From assembly GCF_000002425.4 (NCBI RefSeq), contig NC_037273.1:9622089-9686088 (forward strand): 64,000 bases of DNA, in the 5' to 3' direction. How positions within the stretch are numbered: position 1 is the first letter of the stretch; each line of letters opens with the position of its first letter. Positions 45,565 through 56,399 of this stretch are shown in pieces. The stretch comes from Physcomitrium patens (Eukaryota > Streptophyta > Bryopsida > Funariales > Funariaceae). The notes under the pieces were generated by a model that saw only the letters and a list, made by a program, of their open reading frames with translations, was not told where the DNA came from and ran no database searches. The position numbers and the translations under genes are program-made.

Positions 45565-48531
45565 ACTTTTGCTATTTATGCTGCACCTATTTCTGAAAAC
45601 GTAAAGACTTCAAGTGGCATTCCAATTCAATATCAAGAGTATCAAGACGTTTTTGAGAAAAAAAATGCAGATATTCTTCCTGAGCATCGTCCATATGATT
45701 GTTCAATCGACCTCAAGGAAAGAACTCAGCCACCATTTGGACCAATTTACAGTTTATCGCAAGATGAGTTGGCTGAACTCAAGACATATATTGACGAGAA
45801 TTTAGCGAAGAATTTCATACGCCATTCAAAATCTCCAGCAGGAGCTCCAATTCTATTCGTAAAGAAAAAAGATCGATCTTTACGAATGTGTGTTGATTAT
45901 CGAGGACTCAACAAGATCACAATCAAGAACATGTATCCATTACCTTTGATATCAGGACTCCTTGACCTGTTGAATCAAGCTAAGATCTATACAAAAATAG
46001 ATCTAAGAGGAGCATATAATCTAGTACGGATCAAAGAACGAGATGAATGGAAGACTGCGTTTCAAACCAGGTATGGACATTTCAAATATAATGTCATGCC
46101 CTTTGGACTCACGAATGCACCAACTGCTTTTCAACATGTCATGAATGATATATTTCATGAATTCTTAGACAATTTTGTCGTCTGCTATCTAGATAATATC
46201 CTGATCTATTCTAAGAACGTCGAAGAACATGAAATACATGTTCGTCAAGTATTACAAAAACTTAGAGATGCAGGATTGTACGCCAAGATAGAAAAGTGTG
46301 TATTTCACACTACTCAAGTTGACTTTTTAGGATACATCATTTCAAATGATGGTCTCGTGATGGATTCTAAGAAAGTCCAAACAATCATGGATTGGAAGAT
46401 TCCAAGGACAGTAAGAGATGTCCAATGTTTCTTGGGATTTGCCAATTACTATCAGATCTTCATCAAAGATTTCTCACGAGTTGTAGCTCCACTTACACGC
46501 TTGACTAGTAAAGATAAATTCCAATCGAATCAAGAAGCGGAAGCAGCATTTGAAGCATTGAAGACATCGTTTGTCTCTGCACCAGTCTTATATCGAGTTG
46601 ACTTTTCCAAGGCATTTTTTATGGAAACAAATGCATCAGATTTTGCCTTAGGTGTAGTTTTATCACAAATGGGATCAGATGACAAACTTCATTCGATAGC
46701 TTTTCATTCAAGAAAATTCTCAGCAGCCGAGATCAATTATGAGATCTACGATAAAGAACTTCTTGCGATCGTGGATTCCTTTCAAGAATGGCATCATTAT
46801 CTAGAAGGCGCTTCTAGTCCAGTCACTGTGTATACAGATCACAAGAACCTCAAGTATTTCATGTCAGCACGCGTATTGAATCGTCATCAAGGTCGTTGGA
46901 GTATGTCTTTGTCAAGATTTGAGTTCATTATCACTTATCGGCCAGGAAAACAACAAGGTTTGTCCGATGCCCTATCTAGACGTTTTTATTTTGCACCAAA
47001 AGAAGGAGATGCAGCTTTTGAGCAACAAAGAACGGTCCTCTTGAAACCGGAGCAATTTCATCTCCAAGCAATGAAATCAACATTGACTGTTGATTCAACT
47101 TTCCTCAAGCAAATCCAGTCCAGTATGTCCTCAGACCCTCTTGTTCATGATATCGAGAATAATTCTTCCAAGTCTCATGATCTTTCTAAGTTCGAGTTCA
47201 AGAATAATTTATTATATTTTGAAGGACGCCTATATGTTCCAGAAAGAGAAGCACGTTTACGTGTTCTTCAAGCACGTCATGACTTTCCAGCAGCAGGGCA
47301 CTTTGGATATAATAAGACTTTGGAACTCATATCAAGAGATTTTTGGTGGCCACAAATGTGGAAGTCAGTCAAAGACTTTGTACAATCATGTGATATTTGT
47401 TCAAGATCAAAAATTCCTCGTCATCGACCTTATGGACTTCTTCAGCCATTACCTATATCAGAACAACCATGGTCTTCTGTTTCTATGGATTTCATCACAG
47501 ATCTTCCAAGCTCAAGATCTTATGATTCTATATTTGTGATAATAGATCGTTTCACCAAGATGGCACATTTTGTGCCATGTACAAAATCTATCACAGGTGA
47601 AGAAACAGCTAAGCTTTTCATTGATAATATCTATCGCTACCATGGATTACCTAAAGATATCATATGCGATAGGGGAACTCAATTTGTGTCAAGATTCTGG
47701 AGGATCCTTTTCAAGATTTTAAAAGTGGACATCAAGCTATCTTCGGCTTTCCATCCTCAAACTGATGGACAAACAGAGCGCGTAAACCAAGTCTTGGAGC
47801 AATATTTAAGGTGTACTATCAACTACCAACAAGATGATTGGACAACCCTTCTGCCATTGGCAGTGTTTGCTTATAATAATATGGTACATTCTTCCACGCA
47901 ACAAACACCTTTTTTTACCAATTATGGCTATCATCCACGACTTGATACTTTTGATTTTTCAAAAGTTGATAATCCTCCAGCAGAAGATATGGCAAATCGG
48001 TTGTCAGAGTTACATGCAATAATGAAGACGCAATTGAAGGAAGCTCAAGAACGACAAAAGATAAACGCAAATCTATATCGTAAGGAGCAACCACAACTCA
48101 ATGTGGATGATAAGGTATGGCTACTTTGTCGCAATATCAAGACTACTCGACCTTGTGACAAGTTGGACTATCGTAGGCTTGGTCCCTTTTCTGTTCCTGA
48201 ACAGATCAACCTAGTTGCATATCGGTTACATCTACCGGAGTCAATGAAGATCCATCCTGTATTCCACGTGTCTCTTCTTGAACCATATAAGACAGTGGAT
48301 ATACAAGGAAGAAGACAAATGCCACCGCCTCCTATAGAAGTAGATAATAATGAAGAATTTGAGGTGGAAGAGATATTAGACTCAAGGCGGCACCGAAATA
48401 AGCTGGAATATCTTGTTCATTGGCGCGGATATGATATTAGTGAACGCACATGGGAGCCATCTAAGAATCTAGCAAATACATCAGCTAAAGTCAAAGTTTT
48501 TCATCAACGACATCTATCAAAACCAAGATGA
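45565..48531 (+). CDS. Element C pol: RT, RNase H, integrase, chromodomain
   Basis: Open without a stop from 45565 to the TGA at 48531 (989 codons including stop). No ATG at the start; it would be made as part of a longer precursor. [62 protein letters not shown] and YLDN at 46186-46197 instead of YLDD. RNase H: METNASDFALG (first catalytic Asp replaced by Asn, 46630-46632), DKELLAIVDSF, YTDHKNLKYF, GLSDALSR. Integrase: HDFPAAGHFGYNKT, SCDICSRSK, then core Asp in SMDFITDLP, Asp in CDRGTQF and Glu in TERVNQ. GPF-type tail, then a chromodomain with EFEVEEILDSR, YLVHWRGY and TWEP, expected to direct insertion to marked chromatin. RNase H is probably dead; the rest looks intact. Confidence 0.9.
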   Translation, partial: TFAIYAAPISENVKTSSGIPIQYQEYQDVFEKKNADILPEHRPYDCSIDLKERTQPPFGPIYSLSQDELAELKTYIDENLAKNFIRHSKSPAGAPILFVKKKDRSLRMCVDYRGLNKITIKNMYPLPLISGLLDLLNQAKIYTKIDLRGAYNLVRIKERDEWKTAFQTRYGHFKYNVMPFGLTNAPTAFQHVMNDIFHEFLDNFVVCYLDNILIYSKNVEEHEIHVRQVLQKLRDAGLYAKIEKCVFHTTQVDFLGYIISNDGLVMDSKKVQTIMDWKIPRTVRDVQCFLGFANYYQIFIKDFSRVVAPLTRLTSKDKFQSNQEAEAAFEALKTSFVSAPVLYRVDFSKAFFMETNASDFALGVVLSQMGSDDKLHSIAFHSRKFSAAEINYEIYDKELLAIVDSFQEWHHYLEGASSPVTVYTDHKNLKYFMSARVLNRHQGRWSMSLSRFEFIITYRPGKQQGLSDALSRRFYFAPKEGDAAFEQQRTVLLKPEQFHLQAMKSTLTVDSTFLKQIQSSMSSDPLVHDIENNSSKSHDLSKFEFKNNLLYFEGRLYVPEREARLRVLQARHDFPAAGHFGYNKTLELISRDFWWPQMWKSVKDFVQSCDICSRSKIPRHRPYGLLQPLPISEQPWSSVSMDFITDLPSSRSYDSIFVIIDRFTKMAHFVPCTKSITGEETAKLFIDNIYRYHGLPKDIICDRGTQFVSRFWRILFKILKVDIKLSSAFHPQTDGQTERVNQVLEQYLRCTINYQQDDWTTLLPLAVFAYNNMVHSSTQQTPFFTNYGYHPRLDTFDFSKVDNPPAEDMANRLSELHAIMKTQLKEAQERQKINANLYRKEQPQLNVDDKVWLLCRNIKTTRPCDKLDYRRLGPFSVPEQINLVAYRLHLPESMKIHPVFHVSLLEPYKTVDIQGRRQMPPPPIEVDNNEEFEVEEILDSRRHRNKLEYLVHWRGYDISERTWEPSKNLANTSAKVKVFHQRHLSKPR

Positions 48532-48625
48532 AAATCTCTCTTATAAAAGAGACAAGATTGAAGCAAGATAACATTCAATTTCCTATCCTTGTTTGTAACT
48601 TCTTTACATTTGTGACGCTAATTAG

Positions 48626-49048
48626 ATGGAGAGCCAACAACCAGCGGATTCAACTCAAGAACCTTCGTTTGCTGACCTGTCGGATGAGACATTACGATTG
48701 TCACAACCTTCAAGACGACGCAATCGAGATGAAGATCTTCAAGAATGACATGTTCTTCCTCGAATAGATGGTGAGATACAACGCGTTTGATATCACGATT
48801 AGGGAAGGGACTCCCGATGTTTGGTGATTTTGCTAGAGGTAGGAACAACTCCTGATGGTGTTCCAAATATTCTATTCGAAGGAAGTTACGAAGGCCTCAA
48901 CAATGATCAAATAACTGGGTGGTCTTCCCGCCCTGGTATGGGACACTACCGATGGTTGAGAGGCCCTATCAATCATCTTCGAAGAGAACAGAGATCAGAG
49001 TATGTGGCAAATACAATTCATCGCATCATAGATTTTCTCAACATATGA
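48626..49048 (+). pseudogene. Element C extra 3' frame (141 codons, function unknown)
   Basis: ATG at 48626 to TGA at 49046-49048, downstream of the pol stop and upstream of the purine tract. Three internal stops (after LQE, after QRV and after YHD) sit at positions explained by CGA or TGG decay. The length is exactly the same as in A2 (14615-15037), with no net indel. Composition: acidic/Ser-rich N-terminus with SQPSRRRNRDEDLQE, then TTPDGVPNILFEGSYEGLNN, GMGHYRWLRGPINHLRRE and a hydrophobic RIIDFLNI end. No signal peptide or membrane span, so not obviously env-like. It could be an accessory protein or part of a longer 3' transcript unit. Confidence 0.55.
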
Positions 49049-49072
49049 TGACCGCTCCTCGTGGAACTCGTC

Positions 49073-49089
49073 TCTAGAAGGGGAGGTAA
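49073..49089 (+). other. Polypurine tract of element C
   Basis: agaaggggaggtaa-type run ending directly before the 3' LTR. The same tract precedes the A2 LTR. Confidence 0.7.
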
Positions 49090-49641
49090 TGTCACGGCCA
49101 TAATCATGTAAGCTAATAATTACATATGGAAATAAGTAGAAGTAAGTAAAAGTAGATAAAAATAAGTTAATTCTATAATATTTAATATAGAAGCTTCCTA
49201 AAAACTTCCTAGACGCTGCTTTGACTTCATAGGTGTCTTTAATTGACTTTTTGGATTAGAAACGTGGTCAACAAACTGGCCATGTGCCACACATGTTGTT
49301 AGCTTGAAGATCAAGCTAACTATGTGGCCCACACGTAGAAAAACTTGCCTTGTAAGTCAAGGCATGTATTCTACAAAGTCAACACATATTGGAGGTCTTA
49401 TAGAATGTCGCCACGTAGCCTCTAGTTAGATAGTATATATAGAGACAAGAGTGAAGGCTTCTTCACTCTTGTCAACTCCCTTCTTGCTCCTAGTCCAGGT
49501 TCAAGAGTCTTTAGTTTCTTGTCTTGTGGCAATAGCCATTCCAGTTTCCTTTTAATATACATACTTGTTTATATTTTGACTTATTATATCGAGATAGCGT
49601 TTTTGTGTATATTTTTCCTCATCAAGTTTTTGTCCTTGACA
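49090..49641 (+). repeat. 3' LTR of element C
   Basis: 552 bp, same length as the 5' LTR. Twelve differences counted by eye, including cat/cac at the start and agcc/agcg near the end. Confidence 0.93.
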
Positions 49642-49646
49642 GTATC
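49642..49646. repeat. Target-site duplication of element C, right copy
   Basis: gtatc, identical to 43265-43269. Confidence 0.9.
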
Positions 49647-49719
49647 TAATATCTTGAAAAGTTTGTGGCTGTTGGTTTTTGTTATATGCTACAGATTCTT
49701 ATAATGTCTTGTAATTATT

Positions 49720-50130
49720 TTAAACTATTGTTGAAATATATTGATTTTGACCATTGTTTGAAGGGTCATAGTACATTTTTGATAGACCTCTCAGAACAAT
49801 AGGATTTGTAAATTTAACTCCTTGCATATTTCCTTTAGTTTGATTATTATAGTTCTTTGAAAAAGAAGTTGAAGGAATAACTTGGTTATATCTTCTATGA
49901 CAATCTATAGGATGAAAACCTCGACAATTAGAGCATACAACTCTATTTTCAATCCAACATTGACCTACTGGATGTGGCTTTTTGCAAGTAAGACAAGGTA
50001 CTATACCATTATTTTGGTTTGAAGAAAAATTAAGACTTACTTCTTTCAATTGATGAAGAGGCTTTTATGATTGAGACAATTTTTTTTCAATAGATTGTTG
50101 AGGGAATTGTAGAAAAAATTGTGCCATATT
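49720..50130 (-). pseudogene. Element G gag with two zinc knuckles
   Basis: The minus strand begins MAQFFLQFPQQSIEKKLSQS, a stop, then in the same frame KEVSLNFSSNQNNG and two adjacent Cys-rich motifs: CLTCKKPHPVGQC (C-x2-C-x3-H-x4-C) and CSNCRGFHPIDC (C-x2-C-x3-H-x3-C). The tail is Asn/Gln-rich. Double knuckles with shortened spacing differ from the single knuckle of elements A, C and D. This is nucleocapsid of a different gypsy lineage. Element C is inserted downstream of it. Confidence 0.7.
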
Positions 50131-50326
50131 GTTTATTTATCTACAATTTATATACTATAATCTAAGCATATGAATTTTTGATTTATAGTATCTAGGCTCT
50201 ATAGTTGGAGTTTGATTTTTAATGAAGAAAGATTTTTTTTATTAATGGACTTCATAGAGTTCATCATTTCATCTTTGAACACCTCATTGGCTTACTTTAT
50301 TTCTTTTTTAAATTCTTCTAATCTAC

Positions 50327-50877
50327 TGTCACAGACATATATTTACTGTAGTTATTACTAAAATAATATGAATAGGTAGAAGTAGATAAAAATAGATTAA
50401 TTTTTTAATAACTTATAGAGATTCTTCCTAGAAGCTTCCTAGACGTTGCTTTGACTTTACATGTGTTTATACTTGATTGATAGATTAGAAACTTGGTCAA
50501 CAAGTTAATCACGTGCCACACATGTTGGTAGCTTGTGGAACAAGCTAACTATGTAACACCTACATAGAAAACTTGCCTTGCAAGTTAAAATACATGTTAT
50601 GCAAAGTGAACTTATTTTTGGAGGTCCTATAGAATGTTGCCACATAGTTCCTAGATAGATAGTATATATAGAGGCAAGAGTGAAGCCTTCTTCACTCTTG
50701 TCAACTCCTTTCTTGTTTCTAGTCTAGTTTCAAGGGTCTCTAGTTTTCTTGTCTTTTGACAATAGCCATTTCAATTTTTTTTCTTAATATACATATTTAG
50801 TTATTTCTATTTTATCATCTTTCTTTGAAAAAAGTCTCACTTGTTTATTTTTTTTTATCAAGTTCTTATCCTTGACA
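50327..50877 (+). repeat. 5' LTR of element D
   Basis: TGTCACAGACATA to CCTTGACA, 551 bp, with the modified hairpin at 50527-50549 and the TATA-like tatatatagagg at about 50665. A primer-binding-type site caatatcagagc follows at 50898-50909. Confidence 0.85.
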
Positions 50878-51089
50878 GATTGACAAGAAAGAACTTACAA
50901 TATCAGAGCTTTGTCAAATCTTAATTTAGAGTAGATTATCACTTTTTGTTGATAAGACATAAGTGTATTACAAGTTGTGGATTACCTTCTTCTAAACTGA
51001 TATTGTCCTTAGTATTTTCTTTGTTCTCAAGTCCTCTCTTCTATTTGTCTTGAGCGATATTAGACATCTTCTCTTTTTCAAGTGTTATT

Positions 51090-52083
51090 ATGATAAAACT
51101 TGCTGAAATAAAGAGTGCAATGGCACAAATGCAAGAACAATTGAGAGAGTTAATGCTTGAAATGCATCAACTCAATTTACCACCACAAGGAACAACAAGA
51201 TTGGTAGGAAGTAAAGATATAGAAATGATTGCAGCTGCTTCAATATCTATATCAAATCATGTTCCTTTCTCTATGGTAGAACACCCTTCCAGTATTAGAG
51301 AACTAAGAATTACCCTATCCAAGAAGTTTGATGGAACTAAATCAAATTTTAAAAGATTTATCAATCAAGTAAAACTTGTGATTGAACTTCAATCCCAAAG
51401 CAATTCAACTTCAGGATCGCAAGTTAGATTTATTAGTATGCTTCTTTCAGATTCATCATTATCATAGTTTTTTTGAATGAAGAGATTCAATATTGGATAA
51501 TCTAGAGGATTTTTTAGTGGAGTTTTGATCCATGTATGGAAAACATGATGCAATTCGTGTTGCAACCAATAAGATCCATATTTTGCGACAAAACAATTGA
51601 TTAGTAACATTGTATGCTTCATAATTTTGACAACTTGTAATTGATATCAAGTGGAATGATATTGCATTTATTAGCCAATTTTTTTATGGATTACAATATG
51701 GAGGAAAAAAATTAATGCTCAACTTATCTAATCCTCAAACATTGATTCTAACAATTGACTTTGTTGTGAAGTGTGACAATTTTTTTTTTGAATTTTGATC
51801 TAAAAACCATATAAGTAGACCTCAATGTTACTATAATTCAATGGCAACACCAACACCAACATCTCTTCAATACATATATTTAGAAGTAGAGGATATGTAA
51901 ATTGATGCGGTACGTTTCAAACCTCTTATTGAGCATGAAAAGACTCGTCGTTGTTAGGAAGGATTGTGCTTATATTATAGAGAACCTAAGTACATTGCTC
52001 AATATTGTGCAAAGAAGCTATGTAACTATAAAATGAAGAGTATGGCTATCAAAAAAGATAGTATGTCAAAAAATGAGTTTGTC
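51090..52083 (+). pseudogene. Element D gag
   Basis: MIKLAEIKSAMAQMQEQLRE start, then LSKKFDGTKSNFKRFINQVK, a stop at 51467 and further stops downstream. The zinc knuckle is damaged (CLYY-REPKYIAQYC). Confidence 0.75.
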
Positions 52084-52091
52084 TAGTTATA

Positions 52092-52700
52092 ATGGAAACC
52101 ACGCGGCTAGAACCTTGTACAATACATAATGAAGGTATTATTCTCTCCTCAAAACCTTCTTTTTGTTTTATGATAAATATTATTTTAGGACCTAAAGATC
52201 ACAAAGCATCTGTCTTGTTTGATTCACGAGCTTCAACATGTTTTTTACATGAAAAATTTGTTAAAAGACATAGCATATTTTTAATGAAGAAAACTAAATT
52301 TGTTCATGAAGAAGTCATAAATGGTCGTCCATTGTCTTCAAGAGATGTTAGTTATGAAATCTTTCCTATAGAAGTAGCAACTAATGGTCATAGTAGTTTT
52401 GTAATATTTAATATCATTAGATCTCCTTTTAATCCAATCATTTTAGATTCATCATGGCTAAAAAAATATAACCCTAAAATAGATTGGACTTCTTGTAATC
52501 TTGACTTTTCTGAAAGTATAAGAAAAGGCATAGTGAATCACATAGAAAGTCATAAGTCTAGTACAATTAAACTTGTATTTATAGGTGCATGAGCTTTCTT
52601 ACATATTGTAAAAGAAGAATCACCTTGTGTCATTTATGTCACACTTGTTTTTACTGGTGGAAAGACTTCAAGTGGCATTCCAAGCCAATACTAAGTTTTT
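52092..52700 (+). pseudogene. Element D protease
   Basis: 166 codons open (52092-52592). The active-site block reads ASVLFDSRASTCFLHEKFVK: Gly of D-S-G is Arg. The second block reads NPIILDSSWLKKYNPKIDW. Confidence 0.75.
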
Positions 52701-53600
52701 TAAGATGTATTTAAGAAGAAGAATATGAATACTCTTCCAAAACATTGTTCTTATGATTACTCAATTGACCTTCAAGAAGGAGCATAACTGCCATTTAGAC
52801 CAATCTACAATTTATCACAAAATGAGTTGGCTGAACTCAAGGAGTATATTAAAGAGAATCTGGCTAAGAACTTCATATGCCATTCCAAATCTCTAGCAAG
52901 AGCTCTAATTTTATTTGTAAAGAAAAAAGATGGATCATTCCAGATGTGTATCGATTATTGAGGATTCAATAAAATCACCATTAAGAACAAGTATCTACTA
53001 TCTTTGATATCTGAACTCCTTGATCAATTGAATCAAGCTAAAATCTATACAAAAATAGATCTACAAGGAGCATATAATCTAGTATGCATCAAAGAAAGAG
53101 ATGAATAGAGGACTGCATTTTGAACAAGATATGGACATTTTGAATATAATGTTATGCCTTTTGAACTTACAAATGTACTAGCACCATTCCAACATTTAAT
53201 GAATGATGTCTTTTAGGAGTTTTAGATGATTTTATTACTTAGATAATATTTTAATCTATTCTAAGGATACAAAAGAACATGAACTTCATGTTTGTCATGT
53301 GTTACAAAAACTAAGAGATGCACGATTTTATGCAAAGATATATAAGTGTGTATTTCATACTACACAAGTCGACTTCTTAGGATATATTATTTCAAACGAT
53401 GGACTTATGATGGATCCTAAGAAAGTTCAAGCTTTTAAGGATTGAAAGATTCGAAAAATGGTAAGAGATGTCCATTGCTTTTTAGAATTTGCTAACTACT
53501 ATAGGATCTTCATTAAAGACTTTTTTCAAGTTGTAGTTCCACTTACACATTTGACTTATAAAGACAAACTTCAATGGAATTAAGAAGCGAAAGTAGCATT
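52701..53600 (+). pseudogene. Element D reverse transcriptase
   Basis: Broken coding: [45 protein letters not shown], then a small deletion and YLDN at 53236-53247 (again Asn at the second Asp). Several stops. Confidence 0.7.
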
Positions 53601-54293
53601 TGAAGCTTTGAAAACAACCTTTGTTTCTGCACCAATCTTGTATTGTGCCAATTTTTCTAAGCCATTTTTAATAAAAACAGATGCATCAGACTTTTTTTTG
53701 AGTGTCATATTGTCACAAATGGAAATAAATAATAAACTTCACCCAATAGTTTTTCATTCCAAAAATATTTTAGTAGCCAATAATAACTACAAGATCCACA
53801 ATAAAGAATTTCTTGCAATCATGGATTAATTTCAAGAATGGCACCATTATGTAGAAGATGCTCCTAGTCTAGTCACTATATATATAGATGATAAGAACTT
53901 TGAATATTTTATGTTAGCACGTATTTTGAATTGTTGCCAAGCCCATTGGAATATGTCTTTGTTAAAGATTTGAATTCAAGATCACTTATCGACTAGAAAA
54001 ACAATAAGGTTTGTCAGATGCATTCTCTAGACAATCTTATCTTCCACTAAAGGAAGGAGATGCTAATTTTGATCACCAACAGATAATTCTCTTGAAGCCA
54101 GAGTATCTTCATCTTTGAGCAATGAAATCAACACTAACTGTTGATTCAATTTTCATTAAGCAAGTTCAGTCAAGTATGTCTTCTGATTTCCTTATTTGTG
54201 ATATTAAAAGAAATCCTTCAAAGTCTCATAATACTTTCAAGTTTGAATTCGAGAACAATTTACTATATTTCGAGGGACGCCTATATGTTCCAA
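53601..54293 (+). pseudogene. Element D RNase H and truncated integrase start
   Basis: KPFLIKTDASDFFLSVILSQ keeps the first RNase H Asp. HNKEFLAIMD keeps the Glu. The frame is then lost and regained to SSMSSDFLICDIK and LLYFEGRLYVPK, where the element ends at about 54293. Confidence 0.7.
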
Positions 54294-54325
54294 AAGGCTT
54301 CACTCTTACCTCTATAAATAAATTC
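54294..54325 (-). repeat. Scrap of inverted family LTR
   Basis: ggcttcactcttacctctata is the complement of the LTR promoter-proximal motif (tagaggcaagagtgaagcc at about 50670). It is joined directly to the integrase of element D. Confidence 0.6.
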
Positions 54326-56340
54326 TAAATATATTTTAAGTAAATTCTAAAAAATAATATAATATTTTTATAATTTTAAATTATATTTAAGACTATATTT
54401 TCTTACTTTGATTATTTTTTATAATAATAAAATCAATTTATTTCCATTACAAATCTTATTTTTTATATAATTAATTAAAAAGATATGAAGTTCTCTTCAT
54501 ATTTCTTCTAACTACTAAATAATCATTGATAGAATTTTAAAAGTAATAAATATAGATAGAAGGCTAATAAAGACATTGGTTTCAATAACTAATCAAATAT
54601 ATTTAATAATAAGTAAAAATATTAAATTAAATAAGATAATTGCTTCCAAAACTTATTTAGATTCTATTTTTATGACTTTTCTTTCTATAAGATTTTTATA
54701 ATCTATAAATACTTCTAAATTTTGATAAATAATTAAATGATCAAAAAGACTTTTTAATCTTAATATTTATATAATTGAATGATTTAAAACTATGTTTTTA
54801 ATCAATCCACGAATTAAAATGCATTAATGGATTTCACAACTACTATTTTGTAGTTAGTCTAAAAGGGCTTATATTGAAGTTAATTTTTATGTTGATAATA
54901 GTTTTTATATATTTAAAGCCACCTTTATTAGACATTGTCAATTTTTGAAATTTTAGTTTTGTTTCTTTTATTTGATACTTAAGACACATATTATGTAAAA
55001 TTTATTTAAAAAAATATTAAAGAAGGATTTTAGTTTCAAAAATGATAATCAGGCCATCCATATGGATAAATGAAAATGGATGATGAAAATCTCTATTCCT
55101 ATAGGCCAAAAGTCATGGCCAATAGGCTTTAGGAGGACTGCCAAAGGTCTTATTTGAGATTAGAGTTATTCTTTAGAGAAAATTTTAACATCAAAGGCTA
55201 GAATCAAAAAATTAAATTTTTCAATATGATTTTAGTGCAAATTTTTTATAATTTGGGGTTTTTTTGAAGGAAATATAGGGGCTCAAAATTAAAGTATTGA
55301 TTTTGTATCTAGTATTATTCTTTGGAGCATAACACATGTACACAAAAAAAAAATGAAAGATCGGCAATTAGAATTGAAAAAAACACTTTTTTTACTATAC
55401 TTTACATATATTGCTTCATGAATTTACAATTAGAATAAAAAGGATATTGGAAGTTGAAGTCACTACTTAGAATCTAATACCAGTAAGTGACCTAATTTTC
55501 TAGTGGTTGTGTTTTGAGCTATATCTCAAGAAATTTCATAATATTTTATTTAAAATTTTTAAGAATATATATTATTATATTATTAAGCTATATACAAAAT
55601 TTCATAGTGATTGAAGTTTGGATTTTTGTGATATGAAGAAAATAGTACTTGGATACTTATAAATATAGGTTTAGAGTATCTATTAGAATTTCTAAGATGC
55701 TAGGAGATTGGCAATAAATTTATAATTCATTCTTATCATAATGAAGCTAAAAATGAATGCTTCTTTATCTAGAAATTTGAAAAAAAATTAAATAATTGGA
55801 TCAAGAGATGTAAAATTCTAAAGTTTAGGAAGAAGAAGAAAAAAATAAAAAATAAAATTTTTTAAAAATATATTTTGATAGAAATTTTGCTTTAATTTGA
55901 GCATTTTATACAAAGTAGAGGAGTTTTTGAAAGTCAAGACTTCATATATACATATACTAAAAATAGATATATGAAGCTATAATAAAATTTTGATATAAAA
56001 ATAAAATTTGAAAAGAAATTATGGATTTTTTTAAAATTATTAAAAATCTAATTTATCAAAAAATGGTTAATCATGATTTGATATTACAAAAGATGTTAGA
56101 AAAGTTTTACATGCTTTAGAAAGCCTTATGTATAAACTTGCTTAAATATGAAAAAAAATTACTAATAGAATATCTTTTGATATCATTACATTTATTTGTC
56201 TTTTATATTAAAAATAAATCACTTGTTAAAGCTTGGCAAATAAGTTAAAACTAAATCTTATACAGCTAGATACTTAGTATATTTTTAGATTATAAATCAT
56301 GCCATATGACAATGTGGAATATAAGATAGATTTTTATTGA

Positions 56341-56386
<46 letters not shown>

Positions 56387-56390
56387 CAAT
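54326..56390. other. AT-rich, no gene recognised
   Basis: Ends in a (TA)n microsatellite at about 56345-56384. No TE protein motif identified. Confidence 0.5.
56345..56384. repeat. (TA)n microsatellite
   Basis: About 40 bp of uninterrupted ta repeats. Confidence 0.9.
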
Positions 56391-56399
56391 AACATCAAA

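Larger units (their letters stand above)
43270..49641 (+). mobile_element. Element C: near-complete Ty3/gypsy chromovirus
   Basis: 6372 bp with two 552-bp LTRs (TGTCA...TTGACA), a primer-binding site, gag, protease, an uninterrupted pol frame and an extra 3' frame. The LTRs differ at 12 positions by my count, 11 of them transitions, so this is the youngest element of its family here. Integrase motifs HPQTDGQTERVNQVLEQYLR and a C-terminal chromodomain place it in the chromoviruses. From memory it is closer to fungal/moss Tcn1-like elements than to seed-plant Tekay, CRM, Reina or Galadriel. gag stops and a protease/pol frameshift suggest it cannot move on its own. Confidence 0.93.
42481..50326 (-). 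mobile_element. Element G: gypsy-like element on the minus strand, interrupted by element C
   Basis: A gag segment with two zinc knuckles lies at 50130-49720 and a protease segment at 42730-42503, both on the minus strand and in the expected order if element C (43270-49641) is removed. The GTATC duplication flanks C. No RT of G is in the window; its LTRs are not identified. Confidence 0.65.
50327..54293 (+). mobile_element. Element D: older chromovirus copy, 3'-truncated
   Basis: LTR, primer-binding site, gag, protease, RT, RNase H and the first integrase residues follow the order of element C. The sequence ends abruptly at about 54293, where it meets an inverted scrap of the family LTR. Numerous stops; AT drift. 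Confidence 0.85.

Noticed and set aside
48618-48866. Minus-strand frame opposite the extra 3' frame, also seen at 14571-14855
   Set aside because: It is the antisense shadow of the plus-strand 3' frame. It does not extend over the whole conserved block, and its two versions differ in length (82 and 94 codons).
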